Made by a program: the position numbers and the translations under genes
NCBI RefSeq assembly: GCF_001693385.1
Contig: NZ_CP016428.1
Coordinates: forward strand, 2,728,001-2,792,000
Direction of reading: 5' to 3'
DNA: 64,000 nucleotides
Origin: Bradyrhizobium icense
Lineage (GTDB): Bacteria; Pseudomonadota; Alphaproteobacteria; Rhizobiales; Xanthobacteraceae
Notes under the pieces: generated by a model
Seen by the model: the letters and a program-made list of their open reading frames with translations, nothing else
Told to the model about the DNA's origin: nothing
Database searches by the model: none
Part shown: positions 42,077-51,834 of the stretch, piece by piece
How positions within the stretch are numbered: the first letter of the stretch is position 1
Layout: every line of letters begins with the position of its first letter

Positions 42077-44398
42077 TCAGGCCGCCTCGGCCTGGGCCCT
42101 TGCTGTCGGCTTCGGCTGCTGCGGTTCGCGCGGCAGCACGATGCGCACGACGGTGCCGGTGCCGAGCTTGGAGCGCAGCCGCATCGCGCCGCCATGCAGG
42201 CTGGTCAGCGACCGCGCGATGGCTAGTCCCAGGCCCGAGCCCTGGTAGGTCTTGGTGAGCTGGCTCTCGACCTGCTCGAACGGATTGCCCAGCCGCCGCA
42301 GCGAGGCGGGCGCGATGCCGATGCCGGTGTCGGCGATCATCAGCACGATCGAGTTGGGCAGCACGTGGCTGCGCACGGTGACCTTGCCGTCGTCGGGGGT
42401 GAACTTCACGGCATTGGACAGCAGGTTGACGAAGATCTGCTTGACCGCGCGGCGGTCGGCCATCACGGAAATGGTGCTTTCGATGTCGGCGTCCAGCGTC
42501 AGGTGCTTGTCCTCGGCGCGTCCGGACACCACGCGCAGCGACTCCGCCAGGATCTTCGACAGGTCGAGCTGCTCCATGTCGAGCTTCATGCGGCCGGCCT
42601 CGATCTTCGACATGTCGAGGATGTCGTTGATGACTTCGAGCAGGTATTTTCCGCTCGTCAGGATGTCGTGGCAGTATTCCTGGTACTTGTCGGAGCCGAG
42701 CACGCCGAACATGCCGCTGCCCATGATCTCGGAGAATCCGATGATGGCGTTCAAGGGCGTGCGCAGCTCGTGGCTCATATTGGCGAGGAATTTCGATTTC
42801 GCCTGGTTGGCTTCCTCGGCGCGGTTCTTCTCCTGCGAATATTTCTCCGCGAGGTCGGCGAGCTCCGCCTGCGAGCGCTTCAGGTCGAGCACGTTGGCGC
42901 GCAGGCGGGCGTCGTTCTCGATCAACTTCTGCTCGTGCTCCTTGATGCGGGTGATGTCGGTGCCGACCGAGACGTAGCCGCCGTCCTTGGTGCGGCGCTC
43001 GCTGATATGCAGCCAGCTTCCGTCGTCGAGCTGCGCCTCGAAGGTGCGGGCTCCCGGCGCTTGCGCGCCGGTCTCCTGCAGTCTGGTGCGGACCTCCGGC
43101 ATGCTGCCGACCTCGATCACGGTCTCGTACGACGTGCCGGGCGTCACCGCCGTATCGGGCAATTTGTGCAGGCGCTGGAAATGCGAGTTGCAGAGCACGA
43201 GCCGGTCTTCCGCGTCCCACAGCACGAAGGCTTCCGGAATGGTTTCGATCGCGTCGCGCAGCCTGAGGTCGGCTTCCACGGTCTTCTCGGCGAGGCTCTT
43301 CTGCTCGGTGATGTCGACCGCGATGCCGATCAGGTGCAGCCCGCCATCGGCCGAGGTGTGACTGAGCTCGCAGCGCACGCGCAACCAGATCCAGTGGCCG
43401 CCGGTGTGCTGCATGCGGAAGCTCTGGTCGATGTGGGTGATCTGGCCGGCGATCATCTGGTCGGCGATCGCGAACAGGTCGATGTCGTCGGATTTCACCA
43501 GCGCGTTGACTTCGCCGAAGGTGAGGAGGTCGTTGCGGGAGTCGAGGCCGAGCATCGTGAACATCGAGGCCGACCAGAAGATCCGGCCGCGCGAGAGGTC
43601 CCAGTCCCACAATCCGCAGCGGCCGCGGTTGAGCGCGGTGTCGATCCGGCCGCGCACCGCATCGTTGATCAGGTCGCCCTCGCGGGCGCGGGTCGACTGC
43701 CAGTGGAAGGCGAAGCCGAGGATCAGCACGACGAAGCCCGTGGTGGCTGACAGCGTCACCGACAAGGCCGCATCCGAACCCCACAGCGGCTCGTTCTTCT
43801 CCTGGATGACGATGACCATGCCCGGCAGCGATTTGACCAGCCGCGAGATCGCCATGGCGCCGTTGCCGTTCGGCAGCGTCATGTCGCTGACGACGCCCTG
43901 CTGGCCGGGCGTGACCAGCAGTTGCGCCGTGCTGATGACGTCGAGAATGCGATCGCTGCCGCCAAGGTCGGCTTCGACGGGAACGCGGGCCAGGATCCGG
44001 TGATCGGCGCCCGTGATGATGACGTGCCGGCCGCTCGCAGCGCCCCAGGCCGGGATCAGGTCGGGCAGCAGGCTCTGCAGCCGCTCGATATTGGCGGCGC
44101 GGTCCTGCCGGACCGCGGCGAAGCGGTCGAGGCGTTCGGCCAGGAGCTCGGTTAGCGCGGAGAGGTCACGCTTCATGGCGGCGCGCTTCTGCCGGCTCTG
44201 GTCGATCACCTGCACGAAGGCGCCGAGGCAGATGGTGATCAGGAAGGCGATGATGAGCGTGGGCACGGCGCGGCGCAGCGCCGGCTCTGCGGTGAGTAGC
44301 CGGTGGTAGGCAGGTTTTGCGATCGACTGCGCCAATCCTTTGATCGAATCGGATTGGACACACGCGTTCGCCGCATTCGCCGCATGCGCGCGCGCCAT
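42077..44398 (-). CDS. Multi-PAS sensor histidine kinase (PleC/DivJ-like)
   Basis: The 773-residue kinase has a transmembrane helix (about 44-66), a periplasmic sensor to about 228, a second helix, then two PAS domains (about 275-380 with WDWDLSRGRIFWS; about 400-505 with AFVLWDAEDRLVLCN). A coiled coil leads to HisKA, ANMSHELRTPLNAIIGFSE, and HATPase with NLLSNAVKFTP, ADTGIGIAP and GSGLGLAI. The HisKA sequence and layout are those of PleC-like kinases that signal to DivK/PleD in the alphaproteobacterial cell cycle, though identity with PleC is not proven. It has no receiver domain and no adjacent regulator. Confidence 0.88.
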   Translation of the reverse strand: MARAHAANAANACVQSDSIKGLAQSIAKPAYHRLLTAEPALRRAVPTLIIAFLITICLGAFVQVIDQSRQKRAAMKRDLSALTELLAERLDRFAAVRQDRAANIERLQSLLPDLIPAWGAASGRHVIITGADHRILARVPVEADLGGSDRILDVISTAQLLVTPGQQGVVSDMTLPNGNGAMAISRLVKSLPGMVIVIQEKNEPLWGSDAALSVTLSATTGFVVLILGFAFHWQSTRAREGDLINDAVRGRIDTALNRGRCGLWDWDLSRGRIFWSASMFTMLGLDSRNDLLTFGEVNALVKSDDIDLFAIADQMIAGQITHIDQSFRMQHTGGHWIWLRVRCELSHTSADGGLHLIGIAVDITEQKSLAEKTVEADLRLRDAIETIPEAFVLWDAEDRLVLCNSHFQRLHKLPDTAVTPGTSYETVIEVGSMPEVRTRLQETGAQAPGARTFEAQLDDGSWLHISERRTKDGGYVSVGTDITRIKEHEQKLIENDARLRANVLDLKRSQAELADLAEKYSQEKNRAEEANQAKSKFLANMSHELRTPLNAIIGFSEIMGSGMFGVLGSDKYQEYCHDILTSGKYLLEVINDILDMSKIEAGRMKLDMEQLDLSKILAESLRVVSGRAEDKHLTLDADIESTISVMADRRAVKQIFVNLLSNAVKFTPDDGKVTVRSHVLPNSIVLMIADTGIGIAPASLRRLGNPFEQVESQLTKTYQGSGLGLAIARSLTSLHGGAMRLRSKLGTGTVVRIVLPREPQQPKPTARAQAEAA

Positions 44399-44589
44399 GC
44401 TTTAGACCCCCGCCGAAGGCTCTTTTGCACATTGTCCGGAAGCACCCCATTACTTCCGAATCATGCCGATTTGAATCCACTTTTTTCGGGCTGTCGAGAG
44501 TCAACGATTCGTTAATTCGAAATAAATCTTGTCCAACGCGAAATAAGGCACGCTCGATGCGAGTCCGAAACGGGAACGCGCCCGCAAAG

Positions 44590-45969
44590 CTACGCGCGCG
44601 GCGGTTCGGCATGGCTGATGACGCGCTTGATCGAAGGGAACGCGCGGCGCAGCGCGCGCTCGATCTCGTCGACGTTCTCGTGCACCTTGATGACGCTCAT
44701 CGATGACGCGGCGCGGCAATGGAAGTTGACGATTTCCCCGGCATCGGTGTCGCGGACCCGCACATTGTGAATGTCATGGATCGCGCCGTTGCCGCCGGCA
44801 AAGCGCGACAGCGCGGCCTTGATGGTTTCGACGCGCTCGGGCGCGGCGTCGGTGCCGTGCGGCAACTCCGGCTCGAGCGGCTCGATGTGGGTGTCGACCT
44901 CGACGTCTTCGCCAAAGTCCTCGCGGATGCTGCGTTCCAGGTCGTGGGCGATGGCGTGCGCGGCGGTGAGTTCCATGTCGCCGTCGACTTCGAGGTCGAT
45001 GCTGACCGTCAGCCGGCCGCCGAGATCGTGCACGGTGACATGGTGGACGGCGAGGCCGGAATTGCGGGCGATCACCATGATGCGCTCGCGCACGCTCTCA
45101 TTGTCCCGCGCGACCGGCACGGCCGTGAAGGTGAGGTCGGCGTCGCCGAGCGCTCGCGTCACCGCGGCTTGCGCGGTCTGCTTGATCGCCTCGACGCGGT
45201 CGATCGGGTAGGTGCGCGGCACTTTTGCGATGGCGTCGATGAAATGCGTCGGCCCGACCATGCGCACGCGCACGCGCTCGACGCCGACCACGCCGGGTAC
45301 CGCGCGGATCGCGGCGGTCGCCTTATCCGAAGCGCCTTCGGGTGCGCGGTCGAGCAGGGTTTCGACGGTGGAGCGCCCGAGCCGCAGGCCGAGGATCGAT
45401 ATCATGACGGCGACGGCAATCGCCGCAACCGAGTCGCCCCAGGCATAGCCGAGCCCGGTCAGCGCCAGGCCGGCGATGACGGCAAGGGAGCCGAGCACGT
45501 CGGAAGCAAAATGCAGCGCATCCGCCGCCAACGCCTGGCTCCGCGTTTCGCGTGCCGTGCGATGCAGCGCCCGCGCGCGCCAGAAATTGACCGCGATATC
45601 GATCACCAGCACGACGAAGGGGACAGCCGATATCGTCGGCGGGGCTGCACCTTCGCGCAGGCGGCTCCAGGATTCGACCAGGATGCCGCCGGCCAGCACG
45701 TAGAGCAGCGCGATGACGAACAGCGCCGACAGACTCTCGAACTTGCCGTGGCCGTAATGATGTTCCTCATCGGCCGGCTGGTCGGACACCCGCACCACCA
45801 GCCAGGTGATGATTGTCGCTATCACGTCGACGGAGGAGTGCAGCGCCTCCGAGATCAGCGCCAGCGAGCCGATCGCGATGCCAACCGCGAACTTCGCCGC
45901 AGCCATGCCGGCGCTGGCAAAGATCGAGATCGCGGCGACGTTGGTTTTTATGGTTGGGATAGTGGCCAT
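44590..45969 (-). CDS. Cation diffusion facilitator metal exporter
   Basis: From ATG 45969 the 459-residue protein has six hydrophobic helices and a C-terminal ferredoxin-like domain. CDF hallmarks are SLALISEALHSSVDVIAT in helix 2 (HxxxD metal site) and ALAADALHFASDVLGSLA in helix 5. The His/Glu loop EEHHYGHGKFESLSAL is also typical. The C-terminal part is unusually long, with a second domain after residue 300 (VARDNESVRERIMVIARNSGLAVHHVTVHD, EVDTHIEPLEP), so it has two stacked regulatory domains. It exports Zn, Co, Fe or Mn; which one is not visible. The frame upstream to 46032 has no helix. Confidence 0.92.
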   Translation of the reverse strand: MATIPTIKTNVAAISIFASAGMAAAKFAVGIAIGSLALISEALHSSVDVIATIITWLVVRVSDQPADEEHHYGHGKFESLSALFVIALLYVLAGGILVESWSRLREGAAPPTISAVPFVVLVIDIAVNFWRARALHRTARETRSQALAADALHFASDVLGSLAVIAGLALTGLGYAWGDSVAAIAVAVMISILGLRLGRSTVETLLDRAPEGASDKATAAIRAVPGVVGVERVRVRMVGPTHFIDAIAKVPRTYPIDRVEAIKQTAQAAVTRALGDADLTFTAVPVARDNESVRERIMVIARNSGLAVHHVTVHDLGGRLTVSIDLEVDGDMELTAAHAIAHDLERSIREDFGEDVEVDTHIEPLEPELPHGTDAAPERVETIKAALSRFAGGNGAIHDIHNVRVRDTDAGEIVNFHCRAASSMSVIKVHENVDEIERALRRAFPSIKRVISHAEPPRA

Positions 45970-46079
45970 GGGCGGCGGTTTAGCAGGGCGTTGTGTGGGA
46001 TTAAAGCTGACAGTTGGATGCGCAATCGCCACTCACTTGCAGGAGCGATTTGTTGCGAATTATTCCGAGTTGAGTAAGC

Positions 46080-46193
46080 GTCATTGCGAGCCAACGGGTC
46101 GCGCGAATGCGCGCCCGATGACAGGCTCCGCAAAGCAATCCATCCTTCCGCGTGCGAGGTGACAATGGATTGCTTCGCTGCGCTCGCAATGAC
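46080..46193. repeat. Palindromic dispersed repeat unit 1
   Basis: GTCATTGCGAGC (46080-46091) and its inverse GCTCGCAATGAC (46182-46193) bound the unit, with an inner inverted pair AGCAATCCAT (46134) / ATGGATTGCT (46165). The unit folds into a nested hairpin. This type of repeat is scattered between genes in Bradyrhizobium-like genomes. Confidence 0.7.
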
Positions 46194-46216
46194 GCGGAGA
46201 TAGCGACGCAGTACTC

Positions 46217-46327
46217 AACTGTCATCCCCCGCGCATGCGGGGGATCCAGTACGCCGCGGCCGATCGGTTCAATCACTGCTGCCTCTGGAATACTGGGTCG
46301 CCCGGTCAAGGCCGGGCGATGACAGTT
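46217..46327. repeat. Palindromic dispersed repeat unit 2
   Basis: AACTGTCATC (46217-46226) and GATGACAGTT (46318-46327) bound the unit. Inside are the short palindromes TCCCCCGCGCATGCGGGGGA and CGCCCGGTCAAGGCCGGGCG. It has the same build as unit 1 but a different sequence. Confidence 0.7.
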
Positions 46328-46397
46328 GGATGTGTGTCCGCAATCTCGCGACACATTGCGCCCGAGCTTTGCAAATTCATTCGCCCAGAAGAAGAGG

Positions 46398-46519
46398 GCG
46401 CAGGGAATGCCGGGGAATGCCGGGTGCCGGCTAGCACCCGCGGTCTCGTGTGCAAATAGCGCAAGAAAAACGCACACGAGCATACAGGTACAGCCGGAGC
46501 AGCCCGGCATTCCCTGCGC
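46398..46519. repeat. Palindromic dispersed repeat unit 3
   Basis: GCGCAGGGAATGCCGGG (46398-46414) and its exact inverse CCCGGCATTCCCTGCGC (46503-46519) form 17-bp terminal inverted repeats. It has no coding frame of its own, so it is a MITE-like or REP-like element. Confidence 0.7.
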
Positions 46520-47128
46520 AGTGGTTTGACGGCTTATGGCGCGCTCTCCCTGGAGACGAATTCCTCTTGCCTCCATCGCTGACGGATTGAAGGATTGTCT
46601 CAACCCGGTTGGGTCGACGCACCTCCGTCAGCTTGACACCAGCCACGGGTGCCAGGACCACACGGCTTTGCCGTACGCTTCAGCGCCGTACGTCCTGCGC
46701 GCCATGTTCACTCACGGACTAAAGCCCGCCCCGCGAACAATCTTCGCGCCAACGCTGCCGCGTCCACCGCATCCCGCCCCACGTTCGTGACGATGGCCAA
46801 CGCCCCTCTTGTCGGGGCGGGACGGCGGGATTTGTAGGCGTGATTTGGGTCGGCGGCGAAGCGGAATATTTTTTAAGCGATGACTGGACGGGGCAAATCA
46901 CGTTGAAGTTGTTGGGGAAAAAAAGTACTCAAAAAATCGATTTTGCACGCGCCCGCTATTTGTTTGAACGAGCCGAACGGCGCCGCACGGCCGATTGCTT
47001 GACTTTCGCATCAATAGGCCGAGGGCGGCGCACTGAACGGTGCTGGACTGATTGAACGTTTTGAGCAGCAATCGCTGTATGCTCTGGATCAGACACTCCG
47101 ATCGTGCGTTTACGTTGGTCATCCCAAT
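46520..47128. other. Repeat-derived intergenic DNA and AT-rich promoter zone
   Basis: The first 320 bases continue the repeat character, with hairpins such as CGCCCCTCTTGTCGGGGCG near 46801 and an outer ATCCCGCC/GGCGGGAT pair. From about 46860 the sequence becomes AT-rich (runs of T and A), and should hold the promoter of the AI-2E-type transporter. No gene is seen. Confidence 0.5.
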
Positions 47129-47146
47129 ATGGGAAAGGCCGCGGCT

Positions 47147-49555
47147 ATGGCGGACTTTGCTCCAGTCTCGCCTCGATCTTCGCCAGCCACTCAGCCCACA
47201 GGCTCGCCGATCCTGACGGCCGGCGGTATCGTCCTTGCAATCGGAGGACTTTATTTCGGCCGAGATATCTTTGTTCCCTTCGCCCTCGCCATCCTCTTAA
47301 GCTTTGTTCTCACACCGTTGGTAAACTTTCTAGGACGCTGGAGGTTGCCCCGCATTGCCGCGGTGCTGATTGCCGTTACCCTTGCCTTTATCCTGATTAC
47401 AGGCGTCGCCTTCGTGGTCGGGCGCCAGCTCGTCCAACTCGCTAACAATCTTCCGAGCTACCAGACTACTATCACTCAGAAAATCCGGTCCTTGCAGGAG
47501 TCCGCCCCAGGTGGCGGCGTCCTTAATAATATTACCAGAACGATAGAGGATCTCGGCAAGGACATCTCGGGCGACGAGAGGAAGCCTGAAGAGGCACAGC
47601 CTCGCGTCGGAACCGGCCCTAAGTCTCCGGAGCCGGTCACCGTGCGCCTAGAGGCACCACGGCCAAAACCCCTCGAGATCATCCGATCCGTAGTCGGCCC
47701 GCTGTTAGCGCCGCTCGCCACTGCCGGGCTGGTCGTCATCTTCGTGATCTTCGTGCTGCTAGAGCGGGAGGACCTGCGCGATCGCTTCATCAAGCTCGCA
47801 GGGGCCGGAGACCTTCAGAAAAGTACGCAGGCCATCAACGACGCCACCGCCCGGGTCAGTCGTTACCTCCTGATGCAGCTCGTCGTGAATCTGACCTACG
47901 GCATTCCGATTGGCATTGCCCTTTACTTCATTGGCGTGCCCAATGCCCCGCTGTGGGGGCTGCTAGCCGCGGTCCTCCGATTCATCCCGTATCTCGGTCC
48001 CTTCCTGGCCGCCCTGTTTCCCATTGCCCTTGCAGTCGCCGTTGATCCTGGCTGGACCATGTTATTCTGGGTGGTCGGGGTGTTCCTCGTGGCTGAACTG
48101 ATCAGCAACAATGTCGTCGAGCCATGGCTTTACGGCGCCAGCACGGGCCTGTCCTCTCTGGCCATCATCATTGCGGCAATCTTCTGGACCATGCTGTGGG
48201 GCCCTGTCGGCCTGTTCCTAGCGACGCCCCTGACCGTCTGCGCGGTCGTCATCGGGCGCTACGTCCCGCAACTCGAGTTCCTGGGCGTGCTTCTTGGCAG
48301 CGATCCGGTGCTTGCGCCGGAGGAGCAGCTTTATCAACGCCTGCTAGCCGGCAACCTGGAAGAGGCGGTGGAGATTGCTGAAGACTATGTCGACAAATAC
48401 TCCTCGCACGAGTTCTATGATAACGTGGCCATACCGGCACTGCGCCTTGCGGAAAACGATCGCCAGCGCAGCACGACGGATACCAATTACCGGCGGCTCG
48501 TTGCCGACACGGCGATCTCTGTTGTGCGGGAGGTCGAGGATCATATCCGGGAAAAGGCCTCCTCAGCGGCCGAGCGGGGTGAAGATCGCACAGCTGAGCG
48601 GCCACCGTGCGTTCTCTGCGTCGCCGGCCGCACTGAGCTAGATCACGCGGCGGCGGAGATGATGGCGCAGGTGCTCGAGGAACGGAGCATCAGCGCCAAG
48701 GTCCTGCCGCCGATCGCGGTCAGCCAGGGAGCGCTGGGGCAGCTAGGTCTCGAAGGCATCGAAGTGGTGTGCCTGTCCTATCTGCATCCCCAGCCGCAGG
48801 TCTATGCCCGGTACATCTTCCGTCGTCTGCGTCGCCGAGCCCCCCACGTGAAGCTCATCGTCTGCTCCTGGAATCTGGCGCACGGTACGCAACAAACGGA
48901 AGAGCTCAACAAGCAGATGGCGGCCGATGCGGTATTCGCCTCGCTTCAGGGCTGTATCAAGCAAGTTGATGAATGGATGTGCCGCCCAGCATCAGGCAGC
49001 GGTACGCGGCCGGTCCTTCCTGACGTTAGGCAAGCGCAGGTTGCAGCGCTGCACAGCCTCGGTTTGGCCGCCGCGAAAGGACAGCAGTTCGATGAGGCGT
49101 CCAAGAAGATCGCGCAGGCTTTCAATGTCCCGATCGCACTCGTATCTCTGGCTGACGATATTCACCCGGCCCAGCCAGACGCAATAGACCTGTCGCAGGA
49201 AAATCAGGCCATCAATCAGGCACCTCATGAGGAGCCGCTCGGCGCATACGTGATCGCGGCAAACGAAGTCCTGGTTTCCGAAGACGTGACCGGGGACCCA
49301 CGCTTTGCCGACGATCCACGCGTGCTGGAGAAGGGCATTCGCTTTTACGCAGGCGTCCCCTTGCGGACTTCAGCTGGACACGTCGTAGGCTCCCTTTGCA
49401 TCGTTGACACGCAGCCCCGCGAGTTTGTGGACCGAGATCGCCAACGCCTCGAGCAGATGGCCAACGAATTGATGGGTCAAATCGAGAGCCGCGCCACGGA
49501 ATCAGCAACGGGCCTTTCGGACCCGGTTGGACCAAGCGCTGCATCCGGGTCTTGA
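47147..49555 (+). CDS. AI-2E/PerM-family transporter fused to Rossmann-like and GAF domains
   Basis: The protein (about 800 residues) starts with a PerM/AI-2E exporter domain of about eight helices (residues about 20-375): IFVPFALAILLSFVLTPLVNFL, the polar periplasmic loop, LMQLVVNLTYGIPIGIALY, LWGLLAAVLRFIPYLGPFLAAL, NNVVEPWLYGASTGLS. A soluble region follows. At about 500-605 a Rossmann/B12-binding-like fold is suggested by PCVLCVAGRTELDHAAAEMMAQVL and GIEVVCLSYLHPQ. A GAF domain at about 640-790 reads FNVPIALVSLADD, VSEDVTGDPRFADDP, IRFYAGVPLRTSAGHVVGSLCIVD. Standalone PerM proteins are about 350 residues. The GAF domain could sense a small molecule and gate transport. ATG 47147 has GAAAGG upstream; 47129 is the other start. 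Confidence 0.85.
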   Translation: MADFAPVSPRSSPATQPTGSPILTAGGIVLAIGGLYFGRDIFVPFALAILLSFVLTPLVNFLGRWRLPRIAAVLIAVTLAFILITGVAFVVGRQLVQLANNLPSYQTTITQKIRSLQESAPGGGVLNNITRTIEDLGKDISGDERKPEEAQPRVGTGPKSPEPVTVRLEAPRPKPLEIIRSVVGPLLAPLATAGLVVIFVIFVLLEREDLRDRFIKLAGAGDLQKSTQAINDATARVSRYLLMQLVVNLTYGIPIGIALYFIGVPNAPLWGLLAAVLRFIPYLGPFLAALFPIALAVAVDPGWTMLFWVVGVFLVAELISNNVVEPWLYGASTGLSSLAIIIAAIFWTMLWGPVGLFLATPLTVCAVVIGRYVPQLEFLGVLLGSDPVLAPEEQLYQRLLAGNLEEAVEIAEDYVDKYSSHEFYDNVAIPALRLAENDRQRSTTDTNYRRLVADTAISVVREVEDHIREKASSAAERGEDRTAERPPCVLCVAGRTELDHAAAEMMAQVLEERSISAKVLPPIAVSQGALGQLGLEGIEVVCLSYLHPQPQVYARYIFRRLRRRAPHVKLIVCSWNLAHGTQQTEELNKQMAADAVFASLQGCIKQVDEWMCRPASGSGTRPVLPDVRQAQVAALHSLGLAAAKGQQFDEASKKIAQAFNVPIALVSLADDIHPAQPDAIDLSQENQAINQAPHEEPLGAYVIAANEVLVSEDVTGDPRFADDPRVLEKGIRFYAGVPLRTSAGHVVGSLCIVDTQPREFVDRDRQRLEQMANELMGQIESRATESATGLSDPVGPSAASGS

Positions 49556-49754
49556 TTGTTCAGTGCTTGTGATGCGCATCACCGAACCGAACCATCGGTT
49601 TCGGCCCTCCTGCCTTGCGCTCGCGCCGTTGCGATACGTCGGATCAGGTGCTGATCCAGCACACCGTGACACGCATTGCAGCGCGGCGTTCTCGCCATCT
49701 GGACACGAGCCGGGTCCATTGTCCAAAATCGCTCGCAACAGAGCGGAGGCGCCG

Positions 49755-50597
49755 ATGATCATTGTCGATTCCCAGGTCCATGCCTACGAGGCGAACAGTC
49801 CGAAGCGGCCCTGGCACAGTGTGCCGAACTGGCCCGATCACGTCACGGGTGACGAGATGGTGGCGGCGATGGACGAGGTCGGCGTCGATGGGGCGATCTT
49901 CATCTCCGCCTTTTCGTTGTACCGCTACGACGCCAGCTATGCCGAGGAAGTGCAACGGACCCATCCCGGCCGGTTCGCGATCGTCAAGCCGGTCGACCCT
50001 GATGATCCTGATGTGGCCGACGTCGTCGCCGACTGGAAGAAGACGCCGGGCACCGTCGGAATCCGCATCATGCTGACGAAGGAGGCCAAGCGCGCGCCTG
50101 ATGACCCGGGGCTCGACCGGATTGCGCGCGCGGCGGTTCGCTACGATTTTCCGGTCAACATGCTGTGCTGGGACAATCTGGACGCGGGCAGGGCGCTGAT
50201 CGATCGCCATCCCGACACGCGGTTCATCATCGATCATCTCGGCATCCTGCAGCCGCGCGTGCCGCCGGCGCCGTCCGAACCTTGGGCCGAGCTTCCGAAG
50301 GTGCTGGAACTCGCCAAGCGGGCGAACGCCGTGATCAAGGTCAGCGGCGCCTGCACGCTGTCCCGCGAGCCGTATCCATTCCCTGATATCTGGGACCCGC
50401 TCGCCCGCGTGTTTGACGCCTGGGGTTTTGAGCGCTGCCTGTGGGGCACGGACTGGACGCGGGCGTTCGCGGTCGTCAACTACGAGCAGGCCGTCGAGCC
50501 GTTCCTCAAGACGAGCCGCCTGAGCGAGACCGAGCGGGCCATGTTGATGGGTGGCGCTTGTATCAAGGCTTATGGCTGGTCACCGAAGAAAGGTTAG
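49755..50597 (+). CDS. Amidohydrolase family protein (TIM-barrel metal hydrolase)
   Basis: The 280-residue protein from ATG 49755 starts MIIVDSQVHAYE, where the first metal-binding His normally lies in an HxH (here QVH, so one His is replaced). It continues with LCWDNLDAGRALIDRHPDTRFIIDHLGI, carrying a His in the strand-5 to strand-6 region, and ends LWGTDWTRAF with the final Asp. This is the amidohydrolase-2/PF04909 layout of lactonases and decarboxylases such as 2-pyrone-4,6-dicarboxylate hydrolase or gamma-resorcylate decarboxylase. Substrate unknown. GGAGGC precedes the start. The frame upstream to 49527 overlaps the transporter gene and has no domain. Confidence 0.85.
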   Translation: MIIVDSQVHAYEANSPKRPWHSVPNWPDHVTGDEMVAAMDEVGVDGAIFISAFSLYRYDASYAEEVQRTHPGRFAIVKPVDPDDPDVADVVADWKKTPGTVGIRIMLTKEAKRAPDDPGLDRIARAAVRYDFPVNMLCWDNLDAGRALIDRHPDTRFIIDHLGILQPRVPPAPSEPWAELPKVLELAKRANAVIKVSGACTLSREPYPFPDIWDPLARVFDAWGFERCLWGTDWTRAFAVVNYEQAVEPFLKTSRLSETERAMLMGGACIKAYGWSPKKG

Positions 50598-50799
50598 GGC
50601 GTCGGGCGGATTAGTCTTACTGCGTCGTGGGTTTTGGTCGCTTGTATGTGCAGCGGCTGCTCCGCAGCAGGGGTATCGGGGAAGCATTTTGACGAGTGCG
50701 CGGATCGCGGGCCGCTGAACAACGGTACGACGACTCAGCGGTTGTTGCCACCAGCATCCTATGACAACATCTAAAGTACCGAATTGTCACGACTTCTAG

Positions 50800-51834
50800 A
50801 TGCCTATGCCGCGCCGGAAATATGCTTGGGAAAAGCTATCGGATGAGCAGTTGCTCAAGCAACGCCTCAGTAGCCTGAGGGTTGCGATCGAAGACACCTG
50901 GCTCGAGGATTGTCTCAGCACTCTCTATGAAGAGCTCGAAGGGCGGGGCATCCGGCTGCGGCCACACGCATGGATATCGAGCGAATGGTTTAGTCCGGCA
51001 AATGTACCCGGCATTGCCATTCCGTTCTATCTCACCCATCCCCGCCTGATGAAGATCGAGAAGAAAATGATGCTCGACGTCGAGGGCGGCACTTGGTCCG
51101 AGTGCATGGCCATTCTCCGTCATGAGGCAGGCCATGCCGTGCAGCACGCCTATCAGCTGCACCGCCGTCGGCGTTGGCAGCAGCTCTTCGGCCCGTCCTC
51201 GAAACATTATCCGCGCTACTACCGGCCTAATCCGGCTAGCCGGCGTTATGTCCAACATCTCCGGCTCTGGTACGCGCAGAGCCATCCGGACGAGGATTTC
51301 GCCGAAACCTTCGCGGTGTGGCTGCGGCCGCGTTCAAACTGGCGGACGCGCTATGCCGGTTGGCCAGCGCTGAAGAAGCTCGAATATGTCGACGAACTGA
51401 TGGACGAAATCGCCGGGAAGCGGCCGCCAAACACGACGCGGGAGCGTGTCGATCCGCTGCATGAGCTCAGCGAAACGCTTGGCGACCACTACCAAAAAAA
51501 GCAGGCGTTCTACGCCTTCAAGCCGCCGAAGACTTACGACCGCGACCTCTCCCGGCTCTTTTCCGCCGATCCACGGCATCGCCGGGAACAACCGGCTTCG
51601 GCCTTCATCAGGCGGCACCGCGCCCAAATCAGGCAGCTGGTTGCGCGGTGGACGGGCGAGAACCAACTTACGCTCGATGCCGTGCTTGATGACATGATCT
51701 CCCGCTGCCGCGAGCTCGATCTGCGTGCCGTCGGCTCCGACCGGAAGCTTATGATCGACTTCACCGTCCTGTTAACCGCCAAGACCATGCACGCGCTGTT
51801 CGGCCCGTCGCGGCGCAAATGGATCGCGCTATGA
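50800..51834 (+). CDS. Putative zinc metallopeptidase of a two-gene unit
   Basis: The 344-residue soluble protein has a zincin site: RHEAGHAVQHAY gives HExxH with His108, Glu109 and His112, and HPDEDFAETFAVWL (Glu169) can supply the third ligand. A basic stretch RRRRWQQLFG and PRYYRPNPASRRYVQHLR lie between the two. The C-terminal 130 residues are helical and Arg-rich. No signal peptide, so it acts in the cytosol. It matches the layout of putative zinc-binding metallopeptidases that I recall beside ATP-grasp ligases in other soil bacteria. Its stop codon overlaps the start of the ATP-grasp gene (ATGA), so the two are translated together. Substrate unknown. Confidence 0.8.
   Translation: MPMPRRKYAWEKLSDEQLLKQRLSSLRVAIEDTWLEDCLSTLYEELEGRGIRLRPHAWISSEWFSPANVPGIAIPFYLTHPRLMKIEKKMMLDVEGGTWSECMAILRHEAGHAVQHAYQLHRRRRWQQLFGPSSKHYPRYYRPNPASRRYVQHLRLWYAQSHPDEDFAETFAVWLRPRSNWRTRYAGWPALKKLEYVDELMDEIAGKRPPNTTRERVDPLHELSETLGDHYQKKQAFYAFKPPKTYDRDLSRLFSADPRHRREQPASAFIRRHRAQIRQLVARWTGENQLTLDAVLDDMISRCRELDLRAVGSDRKLMIDFTVLLTAKTMHALFGPSRRKWIAL

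Noticed and set aside
41157..43784. An 875-codon open frame on the minus strand
   Set aside because: It overlaps the LysR gene antisense and the histidine kinase in another frame. Its sequence is Arg/His/Ala-rich without any domain, which is the usual shadow of GC-rich codon bias.
46080..46519. A CRISPR array
   Set aside because: The palindromic units differ from each other and are not regularly spaced direct repeats; no cas gene is in the window.
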